Source: Armillaria gallica (lineage: Eukaryota; Basidiomycota; Agaricomycetes; Agaricales; Physalacriaceae). Taken from it: a stretch of 64,000 bases of DNA. Below the pieces are notes generated by a model. The model saw only the letters and a program-made list of their open reading frames with translations, was not told the origin of the DNA and made no database searches. Below, one piece after another: positions 33,916-46,061 of the stretch. Every line of letters starts with the position of its first letter. Within the stretch, counting starts at the first letter, position 1. A program made the translations under genes and the position numbers. The stretch covers positions 1,178,001 to 1,242,000 of the forward strand of contig JBANDB010000018.1 of NCBI GenBank assembly GCA_037576215.1, given 5' to 3'.

Positions 33916-35310
33916 TCAAGAGGAAGAGGTGGCAGCCTTGGGCTCAGCAGTGCAATGCCAGGAGAAAGCATGGTGCTCATGACTGAGACAGAAGGTGCAG
34001 ATGTGCAGGGGGGGGACACCATGCGAGCATCGGGTTCCATGGTCATGTGAGATGTTCCAGCTAATGCAGACCTTCTCACCACCATTACGGGGGGCAATCC
34101 CACCTCTATCACCGTTGTTGCCAGGAACAAAGACCATCTTGGTTGGCTGGCCTGACTCAAAGGAGCTGGCCTTGCACTGGTGGACCCGGTGCCCTCTTTT
34201 GGTGCATATGAGACAGATGGCAGTGTCAGGGGAAGAGTTACCAGTGTTGCCCCTTCGAAAGGAAGACATGATACAGCCTGTACCTTGACGAAAGGTAGCT
34301 GCCAGGGAATGGGAGCTTGGCTGGGGTTGCAATTGGCTGTGAAGGCAGGCAAATTCCTCCTCGCACTTCTTGTCGCACTCGTCCCGGAGCCGTTCCTTGG
34401 CTGAGGCTAGCTCTGAAGCATAGTAGGGCTGAGAAAATTTGAATCCTTTGTTGGAGTTGTGGTAATTGATCCTAAGCTTGATATCTGTGGCCAGGATTGC
34501 ATCAAAGATAAGGGAGAAGTCCGTGAGATTGTGGAAGAACAAGAAGTGGTCATTCCAACATTTGAGCCAAGCAGGGTCGGCATAGCCTTTGGTGTCTGAC
34601 CTCAGTGGGATGAGGAATTCAATGTAACGAGGTGCAGCATCATGCCATTGCAGCTCTGAGAGGTCTTGCTCCTTGCCAAATCTAGCAATAGAGACGTCGA
34701 GCACTGTAACCTTGGTACCACCACGATACTGAATCTTCTTGGTGGGCAGAGTGTCGCCTTCCCTCTGGATGATCGTCAGGTTAGTGAGAGCGAATAGATG
34801 CAATGGAATGTACTGCTTGGCATCAGCTAAGTGGTAGAGCTCTGAATGGAAGCCTTCAAACTGGACCGAGGAGCCTGGCTGGCGCTCAATTTCCTTGTCG
34901 CAGTTGAAGTACCTTTTCCTCTTCTCCACAACCTCCTGTGGTGAATCGTCAGCAACCTCTCAGGGTCTCTTCCCCAAGCCCAGAAGGCCAGAGAACAGCT
35001 TCTTCAACTTCAGAGTGATCTTCACAAATGCTTGGAGAAGGGATGAAAGGGATTTGGGGGGAGGGGAGCCATGTTGAGAGCCCTCAGTGGTAAGAAGGGA
35101 AGCAAGGGATGAGGCAGCAGACTGAGCTGCATGTTTTTCCAGTTGCTCCTGGTTGTCAGCATTTACCAGAACATTAACAGCCCTTTTGCGAGCCAGTGAC
35201 CACTTGCTGATACATGACCTATTATCCTCACCTCCGTGAGTCTTATCCTTCTGGCTCTTCAAAGGTGGGTGTATGCTAGCAGAATCGATTCCCTCAGGAC
35301 CATCAGCCAT
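33916..35310 (-). pseudogene. DIRS gag-like protein with zinc knuckle
   Basis: From MADGPEGIDSASIHPP at 35310 the frame runs to a single TGA at 34960-34962. It continues in the same frame to 33916, so one stop divides an otherwise open gag of about 465 codons. The second part holds CDKKCEEEFACLHSQLQPQP and a CCHC-like knuckle, CLICTKRGHRVHQC. Gag would package element RNA. The Lys/Ser-rich N-terminus is usual for such proteins. Confidence 0.75.
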
Positions 35311-35494
35311 GGCTACAGAGAAAGAGAGCAGGATTGGTCAAAGAGAGAGAGCAAGGAGAGCTGATGAAGCGACTTGGAAGAAGGAGCAAGTGAAAATACA
35401 CAAGCTCAGAATGTCCCCAAGCGATCACGTTGCTTGGCTGGCAGTGCCTAGCCAAACAATGGAGCAAAGAGCAATGATGCTCATTCTTCTCTGT

Positions 35495-35506
35495 GCTTAA
35501 CTTGGC
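35495..35506. repeat. Right inverted repeat of the DIRS element
   Basis: GCTTAACTTGGC, the exact reverse complement of 30288-30299. Confidence 0.7.
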
Positions 35507-35553
35507 CAATCACAAGTCTCGAGCTGTTCGTGCCTCACGTTGCTACTTGTGGG

Positions 35554-36119
35554 GCAGAAATGAGCATGGCGAGCGGAGTGTTGAATACATGCATGACCGG
35601 ACCAGAAAGAAGGTGGTGTTTGTCTGAGCATGTTGAAGGCAAACATTGCCCAGCCTTCCTTCTTCTTACTCTCACTGTCGTCATTTCTCACCAAGGAAAT
35701 TCAGCTCTGTCAGAAGCCTTCCACGTTTTCTCCAATGTAATGTTTGCCATTTTATTGAAATGATGCTCTCACTGACAATGCGTGTAGAACAATGTGACCA
35801 GGATGTTGTCGAGGATCCCCTTTGATGCTGGTATTGCTTCAACATCACTGCGCATAATAGTCCTGTTGATGGATCTCCAAGGATGTGAAGACTCATTCCC
35901 TTATATGCGTGAATAGGCGAGGCATCATGGGTTTGTGGTACATCGCAGCAACTGGTCATCTGCAAGGATTTGAATTAACAAGGGTCCAGGTGCATGCTTA
36001 ATGCCTGACTGGTGATATGCCGTCTATGCGTTCACACTTAGATTTTGTGATTTTATACAAATACTATTGCATATCTATCCTACATTAGTGATACAAAGAG
36101 GACTATAGCTGAGGCTTTG
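35554..36119. other. Module 1 sequence right of the DIRS element
   Basis: The start (GCATGGCGAGCGG, GGACCAGAAAGAAGG) matches 62697-62740 in module 3. No gene is supported. Confidence 0.4.
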
Positions 36120-37210
36120 AGCTGATAGTTAGACTAGTACACAGCTAGAAGAGCCAGGACTTAGATGCAATACCACTAGTGGGTCAAATCTACCAGCCGG
36201 TCACACTAGTAACTTGAACGCTAACAGGGCTACATAAATGTGGTCACTAGTGAACGAGTAACGCGACTAGCACCCCAAACAAGAAGTGGAGGACACAAAT
36301 CTCATGGAGTTCAGTCACTAGCGAGCCGATCTGGGCACAAACACCTAAGTCAGGTTAACTAGTCACATGGCAATCTCGAAGCAGGACTTAGAAATGAATT
36401 AGCAACGGATTAACCTTGCGGCAGATCTGACCAGCGTGATACAGATCTATTACGATTGGCACTAGTATAGCCGGGCTGCGCCTTTGATCACGATCGGCAG
36501 CTGCTACAGGCACATTCGCCGGCCTAGCCATTTATCCTTGACACTAGTGGAGTGTTTCTGTGCCAAGGATATGGAATACCACCATTAGCGGAGCTCCTAG
36601 GCTCACTAGCCAGCAAGAGACCATTTCTAGACCGACTATTGTGTGATTATTCACCATTATTTGTGACTAGCCAAGAAATCCTTATCAGTAATACCCCTCT
36701 AGTCGGTTATTTATATCTTGATTGTACCTTGATTGTTAGTATATAAGTAGTAAAATAGGCTCACACGCGGCTCAGGCAAGCCATCCCCGAAATTGTGACC
36801 TACTAGTCAGTATCTAGCACCCCAATTAAAGGCTTTTGTGCTTAACCTCGACGAAGCGGCTACTAGTCGCTAAGTTACCCATAGCATTGAGTGAATAGAA
36901 GTGTCTTAGAGCAATCTTTTGTATCCTGCAAAGGCCAAGAGTGTTTTGAAGTTAGTTCAAGCGAGTTCTCGAAGTTTAAAGTATTATTCTTAGGCCAAGA
37001 GCGCCACTAGTTTGCCTAGAAAGCGACTAGTCAAGTGTTTATTCACTTGTAAGACATTATAGGGCCAAGAGAGCCACTAGTTTGAAGTAATCCCAGTCAG
37101 AGCGAGCGCAGTAGCTCAAGTCGAGTCACTATTCATCCAATTGTGTCTTACCAACCCCACTAGTGCGAGTAGTATGCTTGTATAGCTCACTAGTAACAAA
37201 ATAAAATGTC
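36120..37210. repeat. ACTAG-rich island, possible LTR remnant
   Basis: About twenty ACTAG/CTAGT occurrences lie in 1.1 kb, many as CACTAGTG or GACTAGTC. That is far more than in neighbouring sequence. The unit GGCCAAGAGCGCCACTAGTTT near 36993 recurs as GGCCAAGAGAGCCACTAGTTT near 37062. A polyadenylation-like AACAAAATAAAATG follows at 37196. There is no gene. A solo LTR of an otherwise unseen retroelement is one explanation. Confidence 0.5.
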
Positions 37211-38059
37211 TTTAAACAACTTTCCTTGATTATTGAAGTCTGCAGAGTGCTTCTACCGTACTTGAAACACCCGAATTCAATACATTGGTGATAAGTGTAG
37301 AGTTAGTGATTGGTTTAGTGTTGTTGGTGTTCATTGCCAGCCTCTAGTCCATTTGCCACTTGCCATTACCGAGCACATCACTGGCCAAGAAATGAAGGTT
37401 TTATGATGCATTCTAGGCATTCTCACCCATATCGATATGCTGGCCTTTTTCTGCTTGTGGTTGGATGACCATGCGAATGACAGGCACAGTTATGGTATGC
37501 AAGAGACCTCCCCTTAGCTCACGGCATGGCTAGCCAGACATATCAAACTTGTGGTGCATCCCATGAGATATATTCTATGGGAGTCTCTGAATAGCACCTA
37601 GATTGTTTCATGGATACAGGGCATGTATGAATCACTGGTGCTTTTGGTATGGCCATTGGTATTTCGGCAGTCAACTGTGAATCAATCTTTTCCCTGCAGT
37701 CGCCGACAGGGTTAGATAGAGCTCTGAGACACATCTGTAGTGCCCTCAGGTCTTGGCTGTACTCTAGCGGTCACTCACCTACACGAACTTCGCGCAAAAT
37801 TACTGCTGTTCATTGTCAACAAGTGCGCGCCCGGTGCTAGCCTGTAGGACTGGTGACAGAATTAATATCAATGATTGATCCATATCATGCCAATGTTAGA
37901 GCTATCTGGAGCATGTAAGCCCTGTTCCTCCCCTTCCTTGAATCAGGTAATGACTGTATTTTTTTAACGATAGGATGGGCCTATGAGCAAAATACGTAAA
38001 AGATTGTCGAGAGTGGAACAAGAGTATATCACGAAGACCGTTCTCGGACATAAGGCCGA
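37211..38059. other. Right end of module 1, non-coding
   Basis: Parts of 37570-37730 match 45480-45610 in module 2 (CTCTGAATAACACC-like blocks and ATTTCGGCA.TCAA). Sequence 37900-38060 matches 45900-46060. No gene is supported. Confidence 0.4.
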
Positions 38060-38269
38060 TCAAGCCCTTGGCACTGTTATCGCACCCCGCAGAGAGAACC
38101 CGTACTTTCCTGAGACTGTAGCATCAGCCCAGGTATCATCATTTGTCGCCGGGAGCTCAAAACCGGTCAGAGATCCAATGAATGATTTCCAGGTGCTATC
38201 TGTGATGTAGGACGGTACCGTCGTTGTATGCCATGAATAGAGGATTACTTCTCTCATGACGTGGGGCAT
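38060..38269 (-). pseudogene. Galactose-binding-like secreted protein, C-terminal remnant, module 1
   Basis: Encodes SYITDSTWKSFIGSLTGFEL, then PATNDDTWADATVSGKYGFS. This matches the C-terminal end of the gene at 46062-47349. The P-W-G of the final motif (YG..PWG) has been lost (LRG) and nothing upstream matches. Only the last part of the module 1 copy survives. Confidence 0.6.
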
Positions 38270-38599
38270 TGAGACTTGTCAATAAAGTTTTCGGTGTCAT
38301 GAAAACAGAGACCTGTGTAAGCCGCCGGGCTTGGAAGATTAATTATCCAGTATTCAATATTCTTTAATGTTTTTCATCTCGAGTTTACCGTTTGCAGCGG
38401 AACACGAGGCTGTCAAGAATACCTAGAGCCCTTGTATCGATTATTGTCATAATGAATCATGATGATGTGCTCACTGTATACGTGGTAGCTGCCATCTTAA
38501 CCGGTTGGAAGGCACATTGTCGTGTAATAAGAAGCTCTATTCAAGAAGGCGATAAAAGAGATCCAATTAGGTCCTAAACAGAGATCGCAAGAATGTATG

Positions 38600-39780
38600 A
38601 TACAATTGTCGACTTTCATGTTCGGAACCTTAGAAAGAGTTTCCCCCCCTGAATCGCTGGTTTATGATGATACTCGTTGATCATGCCTTCTCCACCCAGC
38701 AAATCGTGGAAATAAAGCACAGCAGGAACTGTGAGGTACGGTGCTCAGTCGACAGTTCTATTCACTAGTGCAAAATAAGCAAGCGATTCAATGCCGAAAC
38801 AGAGGAGCCTGACATTCAAATTGCTCCACAAAATTTGGTCCTGCACGATCTTTGGGCGGGGTGTAGGTAGAACACGTTGGAAAGCTCAACTTGACAATGT
38901 GCTGGTTCCTATGCGGATGATTGATCAGTGGATACAAATTAACAGCTGTACGATCACGTCGCCCACCTCTTAGGAACATACAACACCACAGCGCCCCTCT
39001 TCGCAAACAGCCACTTGTGACAATCCTGATACACCATCAGTCAGAAAGCTCCTCACTGTATACCACTAACATTTATCCAGAAACTTGACCCAACTGGATC
39101 TTTGGTTGTCATCCGGTGGCATGCTGCGTCGATCACGCTCCACACGTCAAACTCATGGCAGATGTCCTTCATAAACTCGTAAGGAAGAAGAGCTCCTGGA
39201 TTACATAAAGATAATGGTGTCAACAACAGTAAAGTTGAGATGATATCTTTGTTTCTCGTTGGAAACAGGATAGTGAATTGCACAACCTCCGAATGAGGCA
39301 GTATACCGGAAGTCTTTGGAAATGTATAGCGCCATTCGGGAAATGGATTCGTAGGTCGCATTGCCTAAGAGAATGATCAGCACCTGTGATCCTCCAAGGA
39401 AGTAAGAAGTCTCACAGGTAACAAAAACATCCCCCACTTTCGAGATAAAGTTCTTCAGGACCGTATTAGCTCCGTGCGATGCATTCGGGACCAATACCAC
39501 CTCATCAACATTACTGACTCTGATGAAGCTGGTGACTTTTTTGCACACAGCGATAAGCATAGGCTGGTAGGTCAATTGCATGAATAGATCCGGACTCACC
39601 TCAATCTCGTTGGATAGAGCAGTGCACCACGCGCTGACCGGTTGAGGAAGAGACCTGTAGAAGCCTTCGATAACCCCACGGTGAGCATCTCGGTTCAATA
39701 TGACGATCCAAAGACTCACCATGATTCAAGTGGACGTATTTGGGATCAAAATGAAAGTATTCTTTCATCTGATGCCCAAA
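38600..39780 (-). pseudogene. Class V PLP enzyme, module 2 copy, broken
   Basis: Homologous to 18491-20153. Recognisable parts are MKEYFHFDPKYVHLNHG, DEVVLVPNASHGANTVLKNF, EFMKDICHEFDVWSVIDAA, CHKWLFAKRGA and VEQFECQAP-like sequence. Deletions remove the region after the HPEV motif and part of the VDAAHA helix. Frames change several times, and everything after about the domain starting DWAPYL is degraded or missing (38600-38760). The PLP lysine motif is still readable but no full enzyme can be made. Confidence 0.8.
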
Positions 39781-40386
39781 GGCTGGCGGGTGTGCAGGAA
39801 GGACCAAAGATGTTAGGGGGGAGACCAGAAGGGGAGCTATTTCGTCGACGTTTTCCAGCTGGAAGGGAAAGGATTTGTCTTGTGAGTAATGTCATGGAAG
39901 GTAGGAAGATAGGTTTCGGCCGATCTTATCTGCTTATCTCATCCGGCAAATATCTGACTTGCCCCGGCCAATAAACAATCTCCGATTTGTCCCGCGATCA
40001 ACAACGTTGAAGTTGAACTTCGAAGGGTCGAAGTGAGAACGACGTAGAGCTCTACACTTTCCGATCCCAGCGTTGAATCTCATTTCCCTATGTTAGTGCG
40101 TCGAAAGCTGGTTCTTCGTTCAGAACCTCCTGGAACCTCGAAATCATCTATTTCAGAGCTTGTTGGGTGCTCGGAAAATACGGACGCAACTATCACAGCC
40201 CATAATCAGCCATAATCAAAGCAGTGCACTTATATCAAGAAAATACACAGCGCAGGTAGGTAAACCTTTTATGGTGACGACGGGAATCCCTGGATCTTTT
40301 CACATAAATTGTGGGTCCAGAAGCTGCGAAGAGGACGGCAGTGGTGAGCACTATAAAATCGTCTTGACATCGTCCTTCACAGGAAA

Positions 40387-41358
40387 ATGTACACTGACGT
40401 CCTGTCTAGCTGGTATTGGGCCTTTCGCGACGCACCAGCGTGTACGTTGATATCCGATTTTATTCAGAGCTGTTCTAACGTTCTCCCATGCCATATTAGA
40501 TGCAGCTGGGACTTTGATTCTCTGAGAATATATTATCACCGTTGATGACGAGGTCCGTATCCGTTCAAGCCAGACGACCTGTAGCCCGTCTTCTTATTGA
40601 TTTTTCAGGTCAACTTATTTTGGGTCTGTACATGTCAACATAGCATCGTCCTAGAACTCTCATTGATGACGCAGTCCTTGAGACTATCTTGGATTAAATG
40701 TCTATTTTTGGCGGTAAGTGGTGTCCCTTTGTATCTCGTTGAGTTGCCAATTTCAGGCTTGGTCAGAATCGCTACCTGATCATCGCTTTGCGAGTTTGGG
40801 ATATTATATGTATGTATTATGCTCCTTGCATTTCCGTGCATTACTTCGTTGACTCATGCGATGAATCCAGGGGAATACACGGTAAGTAATCTGCCCCTAC
40901 TCGTTGCCCCTACCAATGACAACGACGAATGTGCAGCGATATCCAGTGTAACCATTGTTATCTGTTTTTCCTTTAGAAATATGGCTTACAGGACAAGCCA
41001 ATCATGGGCCTGCCCCTCAGAGACAGCATCTTTTACTTTCTGATGTATGTGCCGTTAGCTCTTTTGCTAATAAATATGTTCGGGAATGCTAACTATTGCT
41101 TACCGTTCTCTGCTGCGTCCCCATCCAGGCACTCGTGGTGCGCAGCCCTCTCCATTGTGTCAGCTCCTCATGCTTATGATCGTGCAGGACACTGGGTTGG
41201 GCCTCAGTCTCATGAGCGTTACTATAACACGTATGCTTCTCAGGTTGCGCAAGCGGGCAAAAGCGGATTTGAATATACCACGCACTCAAGACATGGAGTT
41301 GGAATCCTTTCGGGTAGCGAATCCAGTAGAAGAAGTATCCATTGCTTCTTGCGCATGA
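40387..41358 (+). pseudogene. DUF6533 type a gene, module 2, nonsense and deletion
   Basis: Starts MYTDVLSSWYWAFRDAPA at 40387 and splices into the DUF6533 exon AAGTLIL. There TGA (40523-40525) replaces the Trp of the L-W-E-Y signature; EYIITVDDE follows. The middle exons (MESILILRVW through QNFGLKP) are deleted around 40990. The last exons are present: PIMGLPLRDSIFYFLM and LGLSLMSVTITRMLLRLRKR. The full polar tail (DMELESFRVANPVEE, ending IASCA, TGA 41356) is kept, which shows what the module 1 copy lost. Confidence 0.82.
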
Positions 41359-42502
41359 ATGGGCCTTATCAGAAATGATATTACAAGGGATTATGGTGAG
41401 TGCAGATCGCACAATTTGTACTTTGAACTTATCAATTCGACGACATGATCAGGCGTGTTGTAATAGATTCAGAACTCAATAGTTCAGTTCTTCATTATTA
41501 TTTATAATTATATTCCTTTCCGCCTTGATGGAGAAGAGAAGAATGACAGCGATCTCTAGACGATTCGGAGGGAGATTGGCACCGTACATGAGACGAGGTG
41601 AGCCGCCCAGTTTACTGAGGCATATCAGCTCCATTGTTCGGACTTCAGAGATCCTCACGGATTGGTCCCAATTATATTGGCTTATCATGAATCATTTGTG
41701 GCCCGAGACCTCCTCGACATCAGTGACACCAATGAAACTGCCGACCTTGTGCAATTTAAATTGGCCTACGAGAACCCGTTCGAAGGCACTGCAGGGCCGG
41801 CAAGCCGATCGGTCGAGAACGATATCCGTAGGGGCATTCAATGTTGATGTGCTGATCGTCTGAGCTTCCCATCGCGATCCGAGGACTTGGCTTGATTGAA
41901 GCTGGTGTTCTCATTCGAGTCATCCTTGTTCAAAGGATATACATTCACCTGATGACCTCAGGCGAAGGGTGGTTGAATATGCGAAGAGGCTGTAGGTATA
42001 TCGCTGATCATCGGTCTGTGATAGATTGATTCGAGTCATCGAGGATGTTGATCAGTATTTATGAAAAAGATGTGGGGGCGGGCGATCTCCGTCACCATTT
42101 TCAAAACAAAGGCAATGATAGGGCACTCCGTCGCAACGCACCATTAGAACGTCGGCAGGAGCGATCGTCGTTGCCACTACCAAAACCAAAGCAAAAAGAA
42201 ACCACTCCGTCGCATCACCTTTAAGTATAGTGCGGTCGCAGGAGTATTCCTCATCGCAGTCTATCCTGTCGAAGCGAGTGAAAGATGACGATTTCATCTG
42301 ATATTACTAGAATTTAGCCACGGTGAGTCCGGAAATCTATTTTGTGTCATGTAATATGTCAGTTGTGTAGAAGTTTGACGCCCTTAGCAGAGTCGAGAAG
42401 GCGGAGAGAGGCGAACGCGCATGATAGGATCACAGGGCTCCTCCTGTGTTTGGCTGCACGGATCTATTATATCTATTGGTGGTGGAAGTGGTCGTGTTTA
42501 GG
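41359..42502. other. Non-coding part of module 2
   Basis: Shared in blocks with 22.2-23.6 and 54.2-55.6 kb. No supported gene. The frame 41525-41863 (+) has no counterpart in the other modules. Confidence 0.4.
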
Positions 42503-42814
42503 TCACGGCCAACTAGTTCGATTGATAGTAAAGTACGTAAACAGTCTGATTTTGTGTGACACATGATCGATTCGGATCGCGCGCCGCGTTTCCTGCTTCA
42601 ATTTATCCGCCGCTTGTTGGCCCTCCTGCAGTCCTGTCTCGTAAAGTAGCCACACCCCGAGCCTCCCGAGTTTGATTCCCTCTGATTTTTGTCTTTCGTC
42701 TAGGCCCGTCACAACTCCACAATCCGAGGCCAAGTTTGAAAGCTGGTTCGCCAGTGACCAGTCTATGCACGATCCATCTGGCTCCGTATCAGTGATTGTG
42801 ACAGCACAGTGCAT
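42503..42814 (-). CDS. Small unknown protein, module 2 copy (longest)
   Basis: 103 residues from ATG 42812-42814: CAVTITDTEPDGSCIDWSLA, NQLSNLASDCGVVTGLDERQ, GIKLGRLGVWLLYETGLQEG, QQAADKLKQETRRAIRIDHV. I recognise no family. It looks soluble and partly helical. The frame is the one shared by all three modules: the copies at 23662-23957 and 55995-56480 preserve SDFG/SDCG, LDERQKSE and ETGLQE but carry shifts. The C-terminus (KIRLFTYFTINRTSWP) is not conserved, so the true end may be earlier or spliced. It is divergent from the type b DUF6533 gene at 43088. Confidence 0.5.
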   Translation of the reverse strand: MHCAVTITDTEPDGSCIDWSLANQLSNLASDCGVVTGLDERQKSEGIKLGRLGVWLLYETGLQEGQQAADKLKQETRRAIRIDHVSHKIRLFTYFTINRTSWP

Positions 42815-43040
42815 CTAAGCTTCGAATCAGACCATCTCATTAGGGATCGCTTCCCGCGTTTGTGCCTTCTCCATCTTGACTCATCAATCCTATAGTTGGT
42901 GTTACGATATATACGGGATACAAACAAGTTGGCTGCATTCAATACTTGTTGTACAGTGTTGATTGATTGTGTACCGAGGGAGCTTGTTCCTATAGGAAAA
43001 CCATGGCAGTGCTGATCTTTTTTTCACGTTCTCGCTACGC

Positions 43041-43047
43041 TATAAGG
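43041..43047 (+). promoter_or_regulatory. TATA box of type b DUF6533 gene, module 2
   Basis: TATAAGG, 47 bp before the ATG at 43088, in the same position as the TATA boxes of the module 1 and 3 copies. Confidence 0.6.
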
Positions 43048-43087
43048 AGCGCGTCTATGGGCATGCATTCGCTTCTTCAGCGACAAG

Positions 43088-44636
43088 ATGATAACCTGGA
43101 CTGAATCCAGCATTGTACAATGTCAGTATTATATTGTCTTCTTCAGATCTCTCTGACCTAAACACAGATGTGACATGGTCGCTGATCTTATGGGACTATC
43201 TGATAACCCTCGATGACGAAGTTCGTCTTTATTGTGTGTTCTCGTATTGGACCGTTCACTGATTGACTTGGAGATCACGCTGTTCTGGGTATGTCTTCAT
43301 TCTAGCATCGCCTTTTTTCTGCATGGCAGCTGAAAATTGGGTCGACAGTTCTCCAGAAGATCATGGATCAAATTCTTATTCTTTGCGGTAAGTGGTTTTC
43401 ATCCGGTAGACACGAGTGGTTGATCATAACAGTTTTAGAATCGCTATACGGGACTCGTTCTGAGGATAAGGGATATCGTCGGTGTGTCGTGTCCAGGATT
43501 ATTATTTTATAGTCACTAGATGTGCTTTATCAGCGGAACATCTCAATAATACAGTAAGTCATATTTGCGACATCAAAAATCTCCCCGCGTCTCATCAGCC
43601 AGGATGATTCAATGGGTTTTTATAAACCGTACGTTTATTTGACTAACTTCGTTGGTACCTGTGTTGAACCTTGCTTAGATGCGGAAGAGGTAGATAACCG
43701 GACTTCGTTATTGAGGTCGTATGTTACCATCATTTTCAGTTATGCCGGAAGAAGCTTACAAGGTCTGTGCTTTGGGTACTGAATCAGACTCGGTTCTATA
43801 TGGTACGTGTCATCTGCTTTCATGCATCACATCGGTAACCATTCTGCGGATTTACGTTTGTGATATATCTCCAGTGACACCGCAGCTCTTTGTCATTGAA
43901 AGCATCCTTGTCCTCCGAGTCTGGGCCATAATGGGCAAGCGGCGCCGAATCCTGTGGACATTCTTTGGCTTGCTTGCCTGCACCACGGCTGTATCGATAG
44001 TACTCAACCTATCTTTTTTGGTAGATACACTTAATATGCCTTCGCCAAGCTTGCGATACGTGTGAGTATTACCTCATGTATTGTGGCCCATCTAACAGCC
44101 GTTCTTCAGTATACCGACGCTGATATTTGAGGCGATCATTTTCAGCGCTGTGGCATACCATGGATTTAAGGTATCAGGGGGTATGAAATCACTATTGTTA
44201 CTAAGTAAGGGTCCATTTCAACACGGCCCCAAGCCTATCATCCGTCTCATCTTTCAAGGCTCGGTCCTGTACTTCATTTCGTGAGCATCTGTCCTTGTTT
44301 TGTATACTTTTGCGTGTTCAGTTTCCGCTGGCAACTGTTTCAGTGTACTCTGCTCTCTCCCACTTATGGCACTTGTCGTATGTTGAAATTTTGTGCAAGT
44401 TCAACATACTTTAACTACCATATTTCATACAGGATCCGCGGCTTGGCCTAACCATTATGAGTGTCACGATGACTCATATGCTTCTCCGTCTGCGGAAGGA
44501 GGGTCTTTCGGATTCTATTGGTCCGTCGTCGCAAGAGGTGGAATTAACGACATTCAGAGCTACCACGAATGGGGCGATGTCTTTGGAATCGGGGGGAAAT
44601 GTCATCAATATTGGACCTTTTCCGCAGGGGAGCTAG
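43088..44636 (+). CDS. DUF6533 seven-helix membrane protein, type b, module 2
   Basis: Exon 1 MITWTESSIVQ (ATG 43088), GT donor (GTCAGT), then VTWSLILWDYLITLDDE, the domain signature, and ITLFW. Later exons give LFVIESILVLRVWAIMGKRR, LWTFFGLLACTTAVSIVLNL, PTLIFEAIIFSAVAYHGFKV and PKPIIRLIFQGSVLYFIS. The closing exon is LGLTIMSVTMTHMLLRLRKE, with a tail ending FPQGS at TAG 44634. The exons join in frame as far as I can follow. With the gene at 24266 it is one of two open type b copies. Differences between them are largely conservative. Confidence 0.8.
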
Positions 44637-46061
44637 ATTAGTTTTAACGATATACGAAGCGTTGTCGTTACAAAAGGCAACCGAAGGGAGGAGGAAAAGA
44701 AGGTTACATCTGTGCACGAAAACCCTACATTGGAGATAACTACGACTTATATATTATGCAATTCTTACTGAGATGAATGCGCATTGAACTATTTCCATAC
44801 TATCCAACTGGCGACTGAGTTTTAACTTTTATTGCCATTAGAGGCGCCAACTCATAGCTGAGCGCCGACCCGAGCGTGGCATAAATGGCATCTTCACGCA
44901 CGTGAACGTGGAGAAAACCAGGCAGCGTTCGTGGATGAGAAAGTTGTTCCTTCCCATGCCATTCCTTCTCGGCTTCTTGACATGTGGCTTCTTGTCGACT
45001 AAGACTACCGCGAGTTAGAAAACCTTCTACTTTGCATTCGCCACGCATTTGTGGGTCTAGTTTCAAACACCTTGACTCTTTGCTGCTATTGCTGCAAAGT
45101 GTTGACGGAAAGCGGAATGCATTTGTCGCCGGTCGGATTTGTCGGAGCGTTTGGAGGCAATCATTCCCCGGCCCGGGAGACCGTCTCTTTTTCTTCCCCT
45201 TCAACTTTCTATGCTCGCCTACCATGCTTTGTCAGAAAGCTCCCTCATTTTATCCCTGCTCCTCTATGCTTTCTTATCGAACAGTGAAAGAAACTTCGTA
45301 GAAAGCGCCGTGACCAGCGCACCACGTTCTTTTGGTCACTCAGGAAGTTGGTGCCTCAACCTCATGGCGCGTGACATCTCTGTCGACGGATCCCAAAGGG
45401 CGTGTAAACCGTGCAGCTCGCGTCTACTGGATGTGGAAGACATCCTAGGATTGTGATACGTCGCTCAAGACATTTTATCCAAGCCTCTGAATAACACCAA
45501 GGTCGTTTTATAGATGCAACGGCTCATAAGAATCGCTGGCGCTGACCATGGTCATTTCGGCACTCAATTGTTATATAATATTTCCCCTGGAGTCGCTAAC
45601 GTCAGTATGGCGTGGTCAGATACTGCTTTTCTACGCGTCGATAATGCTCTAAGGTTTGAATTTGGAGCTACGATTACTGTTTGACCGTAGTCAGCGAGCG
45701 CGCGTCTACTTCGTATATAGACTGGCGATAGGATGCGTATCAAAAATCAATGTTTGTACCTTTCTCGCTTGCCCGAGGGTATTCCTGAAATTGTCGCGCT
45801 AGAAATGTCCTCGAAACATGGGATGTCACAGTTGCCAGTAGACTGGAGAAGGAGTATGTCTCGCAGGGTTGGAATCTGGACGTCGGATTCTAGAGCACAA
45901 CCATTGCAATTCGGGTGAGTCCTGATCCTCCCCTTCTTTCAGTCAGACAATGACCGTACTTTTGATATTAAGAAGGTCCTACGAAGTAAAGGCACTCAAA
46001 AAGAACGTCAATATTTCAACAAGGGTATATCAACGAAGACCATTCTCGGAGACAATGCCAA
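44637..46061. other. Module 2 spacer
   Basis: Contains blocks shared with 27.6-28.0 kb (CTTCCCATGCCATTC) and 37.5-38.0 kb. No type c DUF6533 gene is recognisable here, so it was probably deleted from module 2. Open frames on both strands between 44800 and 45460 overlap one another and are not conserved. Confidence 0.45.

Larger units (their letters stand above)
30288..35553 (-). mobile_element. DIRS-type retrotransposon (tyrosine recombinase), degraded
   Basis: About 5.3 kb on the minus strand, with gag-like, reverse transcriptase, RNase H and tyrosine recombinase regions in DIRS order. Inverted GCCAAGTTAAGC (30288-30299) and GCTTAACTTGGC (35495-35506) mark its ends or near-ends. Module 3 carries the uninserted site: the block before 30288 (CAAGAAAG) and the block after 35553 (GAAATGAGCATGGCGAGCGG) are separated there by only a few bases (62680-62710). 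The right limit may therefore lie 40-50 bp beyond the inverted repeat. Several in-frame stops, mostly TGA, show it is dead. It is specific to module 1, so it arrived after the segment was duplicated. Confidence 0.85.

Noticed and set aside
44800..45456. Overlapping frames of 105-141 codons on both strands
   Set aside because: Not preserved in modules 1 and 3, no recognisable domain, and mutually exclusive.
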